The notes under the pieces were generated by a model. That model saw nothing but the letters and a program-made list of their open reading frames with translations, was not told where the DNA came from and did not search any database. From NCBI RefSeq assembly GCF_004564235.1, contig NZ_SOMN01000020.1, positions 1 to 64,000 on the forward strand: a stretch of 64,000 bases of DNA, written 5' to 3'. This DNA comes from Cohnella luojiensis. GTDB lineage: Bacteria; Bacillota; Bacilli; Paenibacillales; Paenibacillaceae. Positions 1 through 8,990 of this stretch are shown piece after piece (within the stretch, counting starts at the first letter, position 1; each line of letters opens with the position of its first letter). Made by a program: the position numbers and the translations under genes.

Positions 1-128
1 ACACGCCTACACCTTTACAATAGGAGTTTTTATGTTGATTCACCAGAGATATTTCATCATAATTTTACATAAATAGTAATTTATAGATTTAATTTTATTC
101 ATGTTAGGTTTTACGCATGTCTAGTGGC

Positions 129-480
129 GTAGGTCGAACTAATTGCGTGCGGGGAGCGGGTTTGAAGCGCCGTAGTTTACGTAGGTCGAACTAATTGCGT
201 GCGGGGAGCGGGTTTGAGGCGCTGTAGTTTGCGTAGGTCGAACTAATTGCGTGCGGGGAGCGGGTTTGAGGCGCTGTAGTTTGCGTAGGTCGAACTAATT
301 GCGTGCGGGGAGCGGGTTTGAGGCGCTGTAGTTTGCAGCGTAGGTCGAACTAATTGCGTGCGGGGAGCGGGTTTGAGGCGCTGTAGTTTGCGTAGGTCGA
401 ACTAATTGCGTACTAGGGGCTAGTTTGAGGCGCCGTAGTTTGCGTAGGTTTATTAATTGCGTGCGTGAAGTTGATTTATG
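129..480. repeat. 52-bp tandem repeat array A
   Basis: Six near-identical direct repeats of a 52-base unit start at 129, 181, 233, 285, 340 and 392, with a decayed seventh at 444. Three extra bases precede the copy at 340. Each unit contains TCGAACTAATTGCGTGC. The period is not a multiple of three and there is no ribosome binding site or open frame, so it is not coding. Copies are contiguous, without unique spacers, so it is not CRISPR. A second array at 24372 has the same period and a related unit. Function unknown. Positions 1-128 hold nothing recognisable. Confidence 0.95.
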
Positions 481-489
481 AGTGAAGCA

Positions 490-523
490 GGCTGTCTCAA
501 AAGTTTCTACTTTTGAAACAGCC
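490..523 (-). terminator. Hairpin downstream of the GH29 gene
   Basis: Fifteen-base arms GGCTGTCTCAAAAGT and ACTTTTGAAACAGCC around a TTCT loop, beginning seven bases past the stop of the minus-strand fucosidase gene. The T-rich side lies on the + strand (524-535), so as a minus-strand terminator it lacks a good U tract. The arm resembles that of the hairpin at 44469. Confidence 0.5.
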
Positions 524-530
524 CCTTTCT

Positions 531-1796
531 TTATTCCTGCAATTCAAGCTCGACGACCGTGTCGCGTTCATCCGGCAGCTTGTTGGAGGCGAGGTTGATA
601 AATAGATCGTCTTGATGGGCATGAAATCCCATCCAAGGGGTTTCTATGCTGATTTCAGAGTTGTCGGAGAGTAGACGGGCCTTCTTTACCTTAGGTTTCA
701 TGCCGTTAACGTTCACCGATCCGATTCCCCGGTCGAGAATATGGGCGTAAAGCTTGTTGCCGTTTCGGGTAAAACGGCCCCATTCCGGTTTAGGCAGCCC
801 CGATGAGCTGCAGCCGACAATGCTGTCGGCGTTACGCCGCATCCATTCGCCAACCTCGGCCAGAATCGCGAGGGACTCCTTCGGAATTTCTCCTTTGGCG
901 TCGGGACCGACGTTAAGCAGGAGATTTCCGTTTTTGCTGACGCATTCGACAAGCACGCGGATGACTTGCTGGGCAGACTTATAATCTTTGTCCATGGCGC
1001 TGTAGCCCCAAGTATTGTTAAGAGTGATGCATGCCTCCCACGAAATGGAGTTTCCCGCCTCGTCCGTAACGCCTTGCGGGGGAATGATCTGCTCCGGCGA
1101 AGCGAAGTCGCCGGCGAATATTTCCGGGTTCGGAGATTTAATGTTTCCTCCAAGCCGGTTATCGATCAGAATATCCGGCTGAATCGAGCGGATCATGTTG
1201 ACGAGCTCGGTCGATCTCCATTTCTCGCCGGTCATATCGTCAAAGGAGTAATCGAACCACATGACGTCGATCGTTCCATAATTCGTTAGCAGCTCCTTGA
1301 CTTGTCCATGCATATAGTCCAAATATTGGTCGAAGTCGATTTCCTTGTTCTTGTAATCATCATTGTTTCTCATAGGATGGTTTCCGACGGCCGGATAGTC
1401 GGGGTGATGCCAGTCGATGAGGGAATAATACAAGCCGACTTTCAGGCCTTCCGCGCGAAACGCCTCGACATATTCCTTAATCAAGTCCCGTTTAGCTCGT
1501 GTGTTGGTGGCTTTATACTCGGTCAGCTTACTGTCGAACAAACAAAATCCGTCATGATGCTTGGCCGTTAGTACCGCGTATTTCATCCCGGCTTGCTTCG
1601 CGGCGCGGGCCCATTCTTTCGGATCGTAACGAACCGGATCGAACTCGTCGAAATACGGTTGGTACGCTTCGTTGCTCATATATTCGTAGCTTCTTACCCA
1701 TTCGCCCCGTGCCGGTATGGCATAGAGACCCCAGTGGATGAACATTCCGAACCTATCGTGCAGAAACCATTCCGTGCGCTTTGCGTGCTCCTTCAT
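531..1796 (-). CDS. Alpha-L-fucosidase, GH29
   Basis: Predicted retaining alpha-L-fucosidase releasing terminal fucose from glycans. The 421 residues span the GH29 catalytic barrel: N-terminal FGMFIHWGLY, the AKHHDGF motif near residue 79 and the WFDY stretch with candidate nucleophile Asp182. No signal peptide is seen, so it should act on imported oligosaccharides in the cytoplasm. ATG at 1796 is preceded on the minus strand by GAGGTGA. The SGNH hydrolase gene lies 22 bases upstream in the same orientation, so the two are probably co-transcribed. The family is clear; linkage preference cannot be read from sequence. Confidence 0.93.
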   Translation of the reverse strand: MKEHAKRTEWFLHDRFGMFIHWGLYAIPARGEWVRSYEYMSNEAYQPYFDEFDPVRYDPKEWARAAKQAGMKYAVLTAKHHDGFCLFDSKLTEYKATNTRAKRDLIKEYVEAFRAEGLKVGLYYSLIDWHHPDYPAVGNHPMRNNDDYKNKEIDFDQYLDYMHGQVKELLTNYGTIDVMWFDYSFDDMTGEKWRSTELVNMIRSIQPDILIDNRLGGNIKSPNPEIFAGDFASPEQIIPPQGVTDEAGNSISWEACITLNNTWGYSAMDKDYKSAQQVIRVLVECVSKNGNLLLNVGPDAKGEIPKESLAILAEVGEWMRRNADSIVGCSSSGLPKPEWGRFTRNGNKLYAHILDRGIGSVNVNGMKPKVKKARLLSDNSEISIETPWMGFHAHQDDLFINLASNKLPDERDTVVELELQE

Positions 1797-1818
1797 ACTG
1801 TCACCTCGTTAACTTTAT

Positions 1819-2520
1819 TTACAACCGAATCCCGTATTTCATAACCGTATTTCGGAGAGCTTCAGCCATCACGCCGTAACCGTAAACATCCGGGTGGATG
1901 CCGTCGTAAGTCAGTTGTTTGTTTAATGTCAGTCCATCGAGCTCGCACATGGCAGTGTGATAATCGATGTAGATGATTCCGTATTCCGCGGACAACCTTT
2001 GAAGACGTTCGTTAAGAGCCCGAATAAGCCGGTTTCTAGAATGCGTGGAAGGAGTCTCGTTACATGTCGGGATTAAGGAACAAACGATCGGTTGAACGAC
2101 AGCATGAAGCGACCGCTGAATCATGGCCTGAAGATCTCCGGCAAATTCCCGCTCGATTTGATCCGCCGTTTTGTTGTCCTGCGGATGTTCCGATTCAAGT
2201 GCCCAAGTATTGTTGATGCCGATCATGATAATGACATATTTCGGCTTCAGCTGTATAACATCCGCATTAAATCGCTGGAGTGTAAACCCGGTCATATCCC
2301 ATCCCATTCCCCGATTTTCGATACGCTGTCCCGATGAACCGAAATAAGACTGCAAGTTCCAGAAATGAGTGATAGAATCGCCGATAAATACGATGTCGAT
2401 GTTCTCTTGATGGGACAAAATGGCTTCATTGTGCAAATCCAACTGAACTCTCCGTTCCAAAGTCGACAACGATCCTTCGCCAAGTCCTGGTCGTTCCATA
2501 GGGAATAACATTTTATCCAT
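1819..2520 (-). CDS. SGNH/GDSL-family esterase or acetylhydrolase
   Basis: Predicted 233-residue serine hydrolase of the SGNH fold. Visible blocks are FIGDSI (nucleophile Ser49), a Gly block around NRGMGWDMTG, the GINN block and the C-terminal DGIHPDVYG with the catalytic Asp and His. Such proteins next to glycosidases often remove O-acetyl groups from sugars; that role is inferred here. The start is set at 2520, where GGAGG lies six bases upstream; a longer frame to 2610 exists but lacks a binding site. No export signal. It is the first gene of a two-gene minus-strand unit and is divergent from the DUF4091 gene. Confidence 0.87.
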   Translation of the reverse strand: MDKMLFPMERPGLGEGSLSTLERRVQLDLHNEAILSHQENIDIVFIGDSITHFWNLQSYFGSSGQRIENRGMGWDMTGFTLQRFNADVIQLKPKYVIIMIGINNTWALESEHPQDNKTADQIEREFAGDLQAMIQRSLHAVVQPIVCSLIPTCNETPSTHSRNRLIRALNERLQRLSAEYGIIYIDYHTAMCELDGLTLNKQLTYDGIHPDVYGYGVMAEALRNTVMKYGIRL

Positions 2521-2701
2521 GGCAATCCTCCGTTTTCTCCATCCCAGTGTACCTTGCGAGATAGATCCGATGAAGCGTTTTAGCCAAAGAAGTAAACAGA
2601 ACGGAAGCATGTAAAAATCTTAATACTGTTACAAAGGGATTGCCGTTATTATGATGGAAGGAGCAAGCGGAAATAGAAGATAAAGAAGGAGAGTATGAGC
2701 C

Positions 2702-4360
2702 ATGAGCGATATTCGATTTGAATCCAGGTGCCTTAGTTCGTTGGTTAAAGTGTTCGCCGACCGGGAACTGACCGACGCGCCAACGATCAAGGCATCGGCC
2801 ATGCGGAACGAAACCTTTTCTTTTCAGGTAGCTTTTCGAGCGAATCATCTGTTGAAGGAAGTGCGGGTGCGTATCGAATCCGACTTGTCGGAGGCCATGT
2901 CCGTGCGGACGGTTGGACTTGTTCCTTCCGAAATGCCGATATACGCAGACCATGACTCATCCATTCTTCGTGCCGAGCCAGGGTTGTTTCCCGATCCTTT
3001 ATATCCGGTTGATGACAGGGAAGGAGTCACTGTTCTGCCAGGACAATGGCGGGCGATCTGGCTGACGGCGGAAATTCGCGACCAAGCGCAGGCAGGCATT
3101 CACCGGATTCAAATTCGGTTTGAAACAGCAGCCGGAGAGATTCTCTCCGAACAATATTTTGAACTGGAAATCGTCCCTGCGACTTTACCGAAACAGCGAT
3201 TGATACATACGGAATGGTTTCATGCGGATTGCCTTGCCGTTCATTACGGGTATAAGGTGTTCAGCGAGGAACATTGGGACATGATCGACCGGTACGTTCG
3301 GACCGCTGCGCAACACGGGATGAACATGCTGCTCACTCCGCTTTTCACTCCGCCGCTTGATACGGAGGTAGGAGGGGAACGGCCAACGGTTCAACTGGTG
3401 GACGTGGTGAAGACGGGGGAAATCTATCGATTCGGATTCGACCGATTGACCCGGTGGGTGGAGATGTGCGACCGGAGAGGAATCGAGTATTTGGAAATGT
3501 CGCATTTCTTTACCCAGTGGGGGGCTAAACACGCTCCGAAAATCATCGCGGAAGTAGATGGGGAAAATCGGCAGATCTTCGGCTGGGAGACGGATGCCGG
3601 GGGAGAAGCGTACCGGGGCTTTCTGTCGCAATTTCTTCCGGCGTTGAAGGACTATATTAATCTGCACGGATTGGAGCGGCGTTGCTATTTTCACGTATCG
3701 GACGAACCGAATCTTAATAGCCTGGAGTCGTACAAGAGGGCAAGCCGGATCGTAAATGAACATTTGCCGCAATTTCCGATTATCGACGCTCTATCCGACT
3801 ATGACTTTTATGAACAAGGACTTGTAAAGAATCCGATTCCCGCAAACGATCACTTAACGGCATTTATGGATAACGGTGTTGAAAATTTATGGACGTACTA
3901 CTGCTGCGGGCAATACAAGAAGGTATCCAACCGCTTTTTTTGTTTTCCTTCGGCGCGCAACCGCATCATCGGGATGCAGTTGTACAAATTCGATATTGCC
4001 GGTTTTTTGCATTGGGGCTACAACTTTTGGTTTTCGCAGCTTTCGCGGAAGGTGATCGATCCGTATCGGGTAACGGACGCCGGTCATGCTTTTCCTTCGG
4101 GCGACGCATTCCTTGTTTACCCTGGAGAGAAAGGTCCTATTGAGTCGATCCGTTTAGAAGTATTTTACGAGGCGTTGCAGGACTTAAGGGCGCTGCAGCT
4201 GCTGGAAAGCCTAATCGGAAAGGAAAAGACGCTAGAGCTGTTGGAAGAGGATTTGCCTCAGCCGCTGACCTTTACCGAGTATCCGGACGATTCGGAGTGG
4301 CTATTGTCCAAGCGGGAACGGATTAACCGGACCATTTCCGAACATGTTCGATTGGGTTAA
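2702..4360 (+). CDS. DUF4091 / GH123-like glycoside hydrolase
   Basis: 552-residue protein with an N-terminal beta-rich domain (about 1-165) and a C-terminal TIM-barrel-like region of the DUF4091 type, related to GH123 beta-N-acetylgalactosaminidases. FHVSDEPN near residue 338 corresponds to the Asp-Glu pair GH123 uses in substrate-assisted catalysis. The C-terminal FLHWGYNFW motif is typical of DUF4091. No signal peptide, so probably cytoplasmic. Transcribed divergently from the SGNH/fucosidase pair across 181 bases, suggesting shared control of glycan use. A GAAGGAGAG ribosome site lies upstream; an alternative ATG at 2695 is out of frame. Exact substrate unknown. Confidence 0.85.
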   Translation: MSDIRFESRCLSSLVKVFADRELTDAPTIKASAMRNETFSFQVAFRANHLLKEVRVRIESDLSEAMSVRTVGLVPSEMPIYADHDSSILRAEPGLFPDPLYPVDDREGVTVLPGQWRAIWLTAEIRDQAQAGIHRIQIRFETAAGEILSEQYFELEIVPATLPKQRLIHTEWFHADCLAVHYGYKVFSEEHWDMIDRYVRTAAQHGMNMLLTPLFTPPLDTEVGGERPTVQLVDVVKTGEIYRFGFDRLTRWVEMCDRRGIEYLEMSHFFTQWGAKHAPKIIAEVDGENRQIFGWETDAGGEAYRGFLSQFLPALKDYINLHGLERRCYFHVSDEPNLNSLESYKRASRIVNEHLPQFPIIDALSDYDFYEQGLVKNPIPANDHLTAFMDNGVENLWTYYCCGQYKKVSNRFFCFPSARNRIIGMQLYKFDIAGFLHWGYNFWFSQLSRKVIDPYRVTDAGHAFPSGDAFLVYPGEKGPIESIRLEVFYEALQDLRALQLLESLIGKEKTLELLEEDLPQPLTFTEYPDDSEWLLSKRERINRTISEHVRLG

Positions 4361-4459
4361 TTTAACAGCTGCATGCACATTTTACCACGCAACATTTTGC
4401 ACCGATTCCACGTCTTCACATCAAGCAAAACTAACATTGACTGTAGGGATATACAACAA

Positions 4460-5244
4460 ATGAAAAAAGCGTTAGCGTCAATAATCTTAACCTTCTTAAT
4501 TGTGGGCTGTGATCAGCAGCAACCTTTTCATTCGAATGATATTGAAATAGCCGCACAAGCACGGAATGAATCAGGAGTAGAATACGGAAAGCTAATTAAT
4601 GGGAGAAACATTTTGAAATGGACCCCGCAAGAAATCTATGAGAAAACGGGGTATCCGGCACACTCGGGGAAACAACTTGTTGCCTTTTTGCCTCAGCACG
4701 TAGAATATGGCCCGGTTTATGTAGGCTTGTCTAAATACGCAAACTTATGAGAAGGAAATGAGGAGCAAGGAAGAAGTCAGGAAAAAAATGCCTACCAGAT
4801 TAGGCTTGCTTTTGCCCCAGAAGAAGAATGTTTTGTATACATTAAGAACTGAGCTGATTGAGACCGATGGTACAGTTTCTGATTCCATAATGAGCATCGT
4901 CTATGTGCCAAGCGATACGATAAATGCGACGCTGACGACAGATAAAGAAGTATATTCATCGGATGAAACCGTTGTATTGACCGTATCAGATCTTGGGCCA
5001 ATGAATTTATCCTTCGGAGTCATGTACCTGATAGAGAAAGAAGATAATGGAGCATGGGTACCAATTCAACAACGATTGGAGCTGGACATTGCAGGGCTAT
5101 AGCGCGTCTCCGGAACAGGATTTTACTCAAGAAATCACTATCGACAAATTGGAGCCCGGTAAGTATAGGATTTCAAAAGGCGTCGAAGTGGCTGAATCGG
5201 GAAGCAGCACCTCGCTTTCCGACACGTTTGAGATTACGGGTTAA
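4460..5244 (+). pseudogene. Broken lipoprotein with Ig-like domain
   Basis: ATG at 4460 opens a lipoprotein signal with lipobox LIVGC. The frame stops at 4750. The coding sense then continues in the other frames: 4752-4835 alternates between two frames, 4835-5085 runs in the frame containing TTDKEVYSSDETVVLTVS, and 5047-5244 ends the protein (LEPGKYRISKGVEV). The later parts together read as one bacterial Ig-like beta-sandwich domain, so at least three indels break one gene of about 260 codons. No function can be expected. It lies between the GH cluster and other damaged genes. Confidence 0.75.
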
Positions 5245-5335
5245 ACCGAAATAGGGCAATTGTTCTTCTGGAATAATTTTCGATTGCCATGGAAACCATA
5301 AAGATCATTCCCCGCGCAAGGAGAGGAAAAAGCCC

Positions 5336-5515
5336 GTGAGCGAAATGGATTCCGACGTAAATGAAGACCGCAATCGAGAACGGCAGCTGGATCAGTCATT
5401 TGAAGTTTGGTATAAACAAATGGAAAACCAGATTCAACAACAAGAAGGAATAACTCGCGTTTCCGATGAAAATGTATTTGAAGCAGCGGTAGATATGGAT
5501 GCCGAATCCGAATGA
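5336..5515 (+). CDS. Small acidic hypothetical protein
   Basis: A 59-residue frame starts with GTG at 5336, eight bases after GGAGAGG, and ends at 5515 just before a strong hairpin terminator, so it is a plausible complete transcription unit. The product is acidic and helical, rich in Glu, Asp and Gln, with no membrane segment or known motif. An in-frame ATG four codons in is a weaker alternative start. Function unknown. Confidence 0.55.
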   Translation: MSEMDSDVNEDRNRERQLDQSFEVWYKQMENQIQQQEGITRVSDENVFEAAVDMDAESE

Positions 5516-5530
5516 ATATACGCTAGACAG

Positions 5531-5563
5531 AGCCCGACCTTCCGAGGTCGGGCTTGAAAATGT
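5531..5563 (+). terminator. Rho-independent terminator
   Basis: Perfect ten-base stem AGCCCGACCT/AGGTCGGGCT with a TCCG loop (5531-5554), followed by a T-containing tail. It lies 16 bases after the small acidic ORF and separates it from the pyruvate oxidase gene. Confidence 0.8.
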
Positions 5564-5625
5564 TTCTGAATAAGTCCATTGGGAAGAGGTGAACATATAA
5601 AAAAATTGGAAAATGGGGAGAAAAA

Positions 5626-7293
5626 ATGAAGAGAACGATTGCGGATTCAATCATTGAGACATTATTGAATGCAGGCGTAACAAGAGTTTATGGGATCATC
5701 GGCGATTCGCTCAATGCCATCCTCGACGCCATCCGCCGTTCCGAAAAAATCGAGTGGATCCACGTTCGCCATGAAGAGGTTGCTGCGTTCGCAGCCGGTG
5801 CGGATGCCGACGTGAGCGGCACCATTGCCGTATGTGCAGGAAGCAGCGGGCCCGGTAATCTGCATCTCATTAACGGATTGTATGATTGTCATCGTAACCG
5901 GGTCCCCGTACTCGCGATAGCCGCTCATATCCCGAGTAACGAAATCGGAGGCGATTTTTTTCAGGAAACTCGCCCGGATCACTTATTTAAGGATTGCAGC
6001 TACTACTGCGAGGTTGTGACGGGCCCGCGGCAAATGCCTCGATCGATCACGATAGCCATGCAAACTGCCATTTCGCGGTCAGGAGTATCCGTATTGGTGC
6101 TTCCAGGGGATGTCGCGGCTTTTGAACTCGATAGTAGTCCCGTGCCAGAGCAAGTCCTCCATGTCACGAGCCCGGTCATCCGCCCTTCCGAAACGGAGTT
6201 GAAGCGGCTGGCCGAATACCTGAACAAAGCCAAGCGCATCACTTTATTGTGCGGTGCCGGTTGTGCGGGTGCTCATTCGCAGCTTATGCAGCTTTGCGAT
6301 AAACTCAAATCGCCAATGGTTATAGCTCTCCGAGGCAAAGAGTACCTAGAGTACGACAACCCTTACAACGTAGGATTAACGGGTCTCATTGGCTATTCGT
6401 CCGGATACCACGCCATGATGGAATGTGACGTACTATTCATGCTTGGCACCGACTTCCCGTATAGACAGTTCTATCCGAAAGACGCGATCGTTCTTCAGGT
6501 AGACATTAAGCCTGAACATCTCGGCCGCCGAACCCCCCTTACTTACGGGCTATGCGGGGATGTGAAAGAGACGGTCGAAGCGCTGCTTCCTTATTTAATG
6601 GAGCCGCATGACACCGGCCATTTGGAGCAGCATGTTTCCCACTTCGCCAAAGTCCGTCAGGAATTGGACGAGCTCGCGACGGCAGGCCGCAAGCCCATTC
6701 ATCCCCAGTACCTGACGAAGGTCGTTAGCGACTTGGCGAGCGAGGACGCCGTAATGACCTGCGACGTCGGAACGCCGACGCTGTGGGCTGCCCGGTATTT
6801 GCGCATGAACGGAAAGAGAAGACTATTAGGTTCTTTTAATCACGGTACGATGGCAAACGCTCTGCCTCAGGCCATTGGAGCACAGATTGCGAAACCGGGC
6901 CGGCAGGTCATCTCCTTATCCGGGGATGGAGGTCTCACGATGTTAATGGGCGATCTATTAACTCTTAGACAGCATAGGTTACCGATCAAAGTCGTGGTGT
7001 TTAATAACGGTGCGCTGAGCTTTGTGGAATTGGAAATGAAAGCAGCTGGATACTTAGAGATAGGAACGGAGCTTGATAATCCAAACTTTGCAACCGTGGC
7101 GCAAGCAATGGGAATAGAAGGTATTCGGGTAGAGGATCCGGGCGACCTTGAAGATGCTGTGAGACGCGCTTTTAAACATGATGGACCGCCTGGCCCGGTA
7201 CGAGCGCTTGTCTGGAGGCGGCCAGAAGAAAGAAGAGATCCGCATCCGCGGTCTCCTCATCGACAAGGCATCCCGCCGGGTATTCGTGAATGA
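5626..7293 (+). CDS. ThDP-dependent pyruvate oxidase, C terminus replaced
   Basis: The first ~519 residues match PoxB/YdaP-type flavin- and thiamin-diphosphate-dependent pyruvate oxidases, which decarboxylate pyruvate to acetate. Visible are the ThDP glutamate in HVRHEEVAAF, SSGPGNLHLING, and the ThDP/Mg motif beginning GDGGLTMLMG and ending NN. After AFKHDGP (about 7188) similarity stops; the last ~36 residues are an Arg/Pro-rich out-of-frame reading of a response-regulator gene. Roughly 50 native residues, including the C-terminal region that in E. coli PoxB controls membrane activation, are gone. Probably the product of a deletion fusion; activity doubtful. Confidence 0.82.
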   Translation: MKRTIADSIIETLLNAGVTRVYGIIGDSLNAILDAIRRSEKIEWIHVRHEEVAAFAAGADADVSGTIAVCAGSSGPGNLHLINGLYDCHRNRVPVLAIAAHIPSNEIGGDFFQETRPDHLFKDCSYYCEVVTGPRQMPRSITIAMQTAISRSGVSVLVLPGDVAAFELDSSPVPEQVLHVTSPVIRPSETELKRLAEYLNKAKRITLLCGAGCAGAHSQLMQLCDKLKSPMVIALRGKEYLEYDNPYNVGLTGLIGYSSGYHAMMECDVLFMLGTDFPYRQFYPKDAIVLQVDIKPEHLGRRTPLTYGLCGDVKETVEALLPYLMEPHDTGHLEQHVSHFAKVRQELDELATAGRKPIHPQYLTKVVSDLASEDAVMTCDVGTPTLWAARYLRMNGKRRLLGSFNHGTMANALPQAIGAQIAKPGRQVISLSGDGGLTMLMGDLLTLRQHRLPIKVVVFNNGALSFVELEMKAAGYLEIGTELDNPNFATVAQAMGIEGIRVEDPGDLEDAVRRAFKHDGPPGPVRALVWRRPEERRDPHPRSPHRQGIPPGIRE

Positions 7294-7531
7294 CAAAGAG
7301 GTAGCTTTCACGACGAAGGAATTCGACCTGCTCACTTACCTGGCTTCGAATCCCAACCGGGTGTTCAGCAAAGATCAACTGTTCGAGCAATTATGGGGGA
7401 TGGACTCGCTAGGCGACATCGCTACCGTCACGGTTCACATCCGCAAGATCAGGGAGAAGATCGAGATCGATCCATCGAATTCCCAATATATCGATACGAT
7501 TTGGGGAGCGGGCTACCGATTCAAGGTATAA
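7185..7531 (+). pseudogene. 3' remnant of OmpR/PhoB-type response regulator
   Basis: From about 7187 the frame reads RLARYERLSGGG and then a complete winged-helix DNA-binding domain (FTTKEFDLLTYLASNP ... IWGAGYRFKV), the C-terminal half of an OmpR-family regulator. The receiver domain with its phospho-acceptor Asp is missing, because the pyruvate oxidase gene is joined directly to it. An ATG pair at 7178/7181 lies inside that gene and has no ribosome binding site. A free DNA-binding domain could be made only if translation initiates there. No partner kinase nearby. Confidence 0.75.
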
Positions 7532-7602
7532 GTAACGCCGCTTCACTTGCCTCAGGTCGTAGAGAACCAGCAGCTGAAACAAATATAGGGAATCGGGTGC
7601 CT

Positions 7603-7895
7603 CTACCACTCCGCGAACGAACCGTCCACGTAGGATAGACGGGGGGTATCCCAATCTCCCTGATAGCTCCGTTCGATTAACGCTTCCTCGTTCACTTCGA
7701 TTCCTAGGCCGGGACCTTCCGGAACGGCGATGTACCCGTCTTGAATCCGAAACGGCTTCTGAAGAGGTAACCTTCTCCCAAATCTCATCCCTCCGCCATG
7801 GAAGGATGCTCTTAGGCGTGCACGCATCGAGCTGCAGGCAGGAAGCCAGCGATATCGGTCCGAGCGGATTATGCGGGTTCGCCGTGCAGAACGTC
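7603..7895 (-). pseudogene. 3' remnant of mandelate racemase-type enolase-superfamily gene
   Basis: On the minus strand the coding sense begins abruptly near 7895 with FCTANPHNPLGPISLASC, a signature of the C-terminal barrel of mandelate racemase/sugar-acid dehydratases. It loses frame near 7790 and resumes as RIQDGYIAVPEGPGLGIEVN, ending at the stop at 7603. About the last 100 residues of a ~380-residue enzyme remain, with a frameshift or small deletion. Non-functional. Confidence 0.65.
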
Positions 7896-8086
7896 AGACC
7901 GCTCTCGGTATCTGCTTCAACGATTATATAACGCGGGTTCGAATAGATCGCGCCAAGGAGCAGCTCCGAACAACGACGCTGAAAATCGCGAGAATCTCTC
8001 AGATGGTCGGTTACGAGGATCAGAATTACTTCTGCAATGTGTTCAAGAAGGTAACGGGGGTCAGCCCATCCGCATATAGGGGATAA
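7890..8086 (+). pseudogene. 3' remnant of AraC-family regulator
   Basis: The frame from about 7890 reads GICFNDYITRVRIDRAKEQL and ends FCNVFKKVTGVSPSAYRG at 8086. This is the second half of an AraC/XylS double helix-turn-helix domain, as found at the C terminus of YesN-type regulators. The rest of the gene is absent; upstream sequence belongs to an enolase-superfamily remnant on the other strand. No start signal of its own. Confidence 0.7.
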
Positions 8087-8121
8087 GCAACCCCTTTGCT
8101 CAAAATTAATTAGGGGTATCA

Positions 8122-8266
8122 TGCTAGAAAATCCGGTATACTAAAGAAAATTCCGGAAAAACCGGTACATACGGAAGAGTACCGGAAAACCCGGTATATA
8201 TGAAAAAGTACCGGAAAATCCGGTATATTTGAAGAAATGCCGGAAATCGGGTACGGAGGGGACATC
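8122..8266 (+). promoter_or_regulatory. Five 29-bp palindromic repeats upstream of satD-like gene
   Basis: Five units in exact 29-base register start at 8122, 8151, 8180, 8209 and 8238. The core is the interrupted palindrome TACCGGAAAAYCCGGTATA; units 3 and 4 are perfect, units 1, 2 and 5 degenerate. The inter-palindrome decamers are A/G-rich and similar, so these are not CRISPR spacers. The array ends at the ribosome binding site of the satD-like gene. It looks like an operator array or iterons; binding by the downstream protein is inference. Confidence 0.85.
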
Positions 8267-8267
8267 T

Positions 8268-8990
8268 ATGTTGGAAGACGATCGAATATTGGGAATTTGT
8301 ATCATCGCGGATGTTATAGCGTCGAGAAAAGCGGATAAGAAAGAAGAATTAAAAAAAATGGTAAGTATGCTTAATGAAACATTTAAGGAAGGACTATTAA
8401 CAGATTTTACTGTCCGAAGCGGAGACGAGATATTCGGCATTTTAAGAAAGTTTTCCGATAGTTACAGGGCGTTAAAGGAGATGCTGCGACTTTCGGATGA
8501 GTTAAATGTACCTTTATACGTTGGACTAGGCTTAGGCTTCATTACCAACAGAGATATAACCAATCCTCACGAAGTTAACGGACCGGCTATATGGGATGCG
8601 GCAGATGCATTAAGCATGCTAAAGAAAGAGAAAAACGGAACACATAAAGGAGTTCAGATCCAAAAGACGTTTAAGTTTTATTTCTACTCTTCCGGTGATT
8701 TGCCTTATGAAGCATTAAACTCTCATTTATATTTTCTGTTCGAGCGCGTGCTTAAGCGTACGGAAAAGCAAAAAGAGGTAGTAGAAGCTGTTGAAAACCT
8801 AGCGGATTCCAATAAGTATGGGGAAATCGGAGAACGTCTTGGTTATGACAAGTTTCCATCGACAAACGTAAGTAAAATACTTGCTCGCGCAGACTTCAAT
8901 CTCGTTTCCAATGCAGAAAAAAGCTTAATTAAGCTCTTAAATTATTTTCAAAAACAAATTCAGTCAAATGAGGATATCAGTCGTGATTAA
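8268..8990 (+). CDS. SatD-like protein with C-terminal HTH
   Basis: 240 residues. The N terminus (GICIIADVIASRKADKKE) and the GDEIFGIL motif near residue 62 match the SatD family, named from the Streptococcus mutans SAT locus and otherwise uncharacterised. Residues about 175-225 look like a helix-turn-helix (YGEIGERLGYDKFPSTNVSK), so DNA binding is plausible. Start is ATG at 8268 after GGAGGGG; an upstream ATG at 8229 lies inside the repeat array and is rejected. It overlaps the downstream membrane-protein gene, a SatD + membrane protein arrangement. AT-rich compared with neighbouring operons. Function unknown. Confidence 0.75.
   Translation: MLEDDRILGICIIADVIASRKADKKEELKKMVSMLNETFKEGLLTDFTVRSGDEIFGILRKFSDSYRALKEMLRLSDELNVPLYVGLGLGFITNRDITNPHEVNGPAIWDAADALSMLKKEKNGTHKGVQIQKTFKFYFYSSGDLPYEALNSHLYFLFERVLKRTEKQKEVVEAVENLADSNKYGEIGERLGYDKFPSTNVSKILARADFNLVSNAEKSLIKLLNYFQKQIQSNEDISRD

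Noticed and set aside
490-523. Insertion sequence end or MITE, because the arm recurs near 44469
   Set aside because: Only a hairpin is shared, with no target duplication or transposase remnant; both follow stop codons, so a terminator role is simpler.
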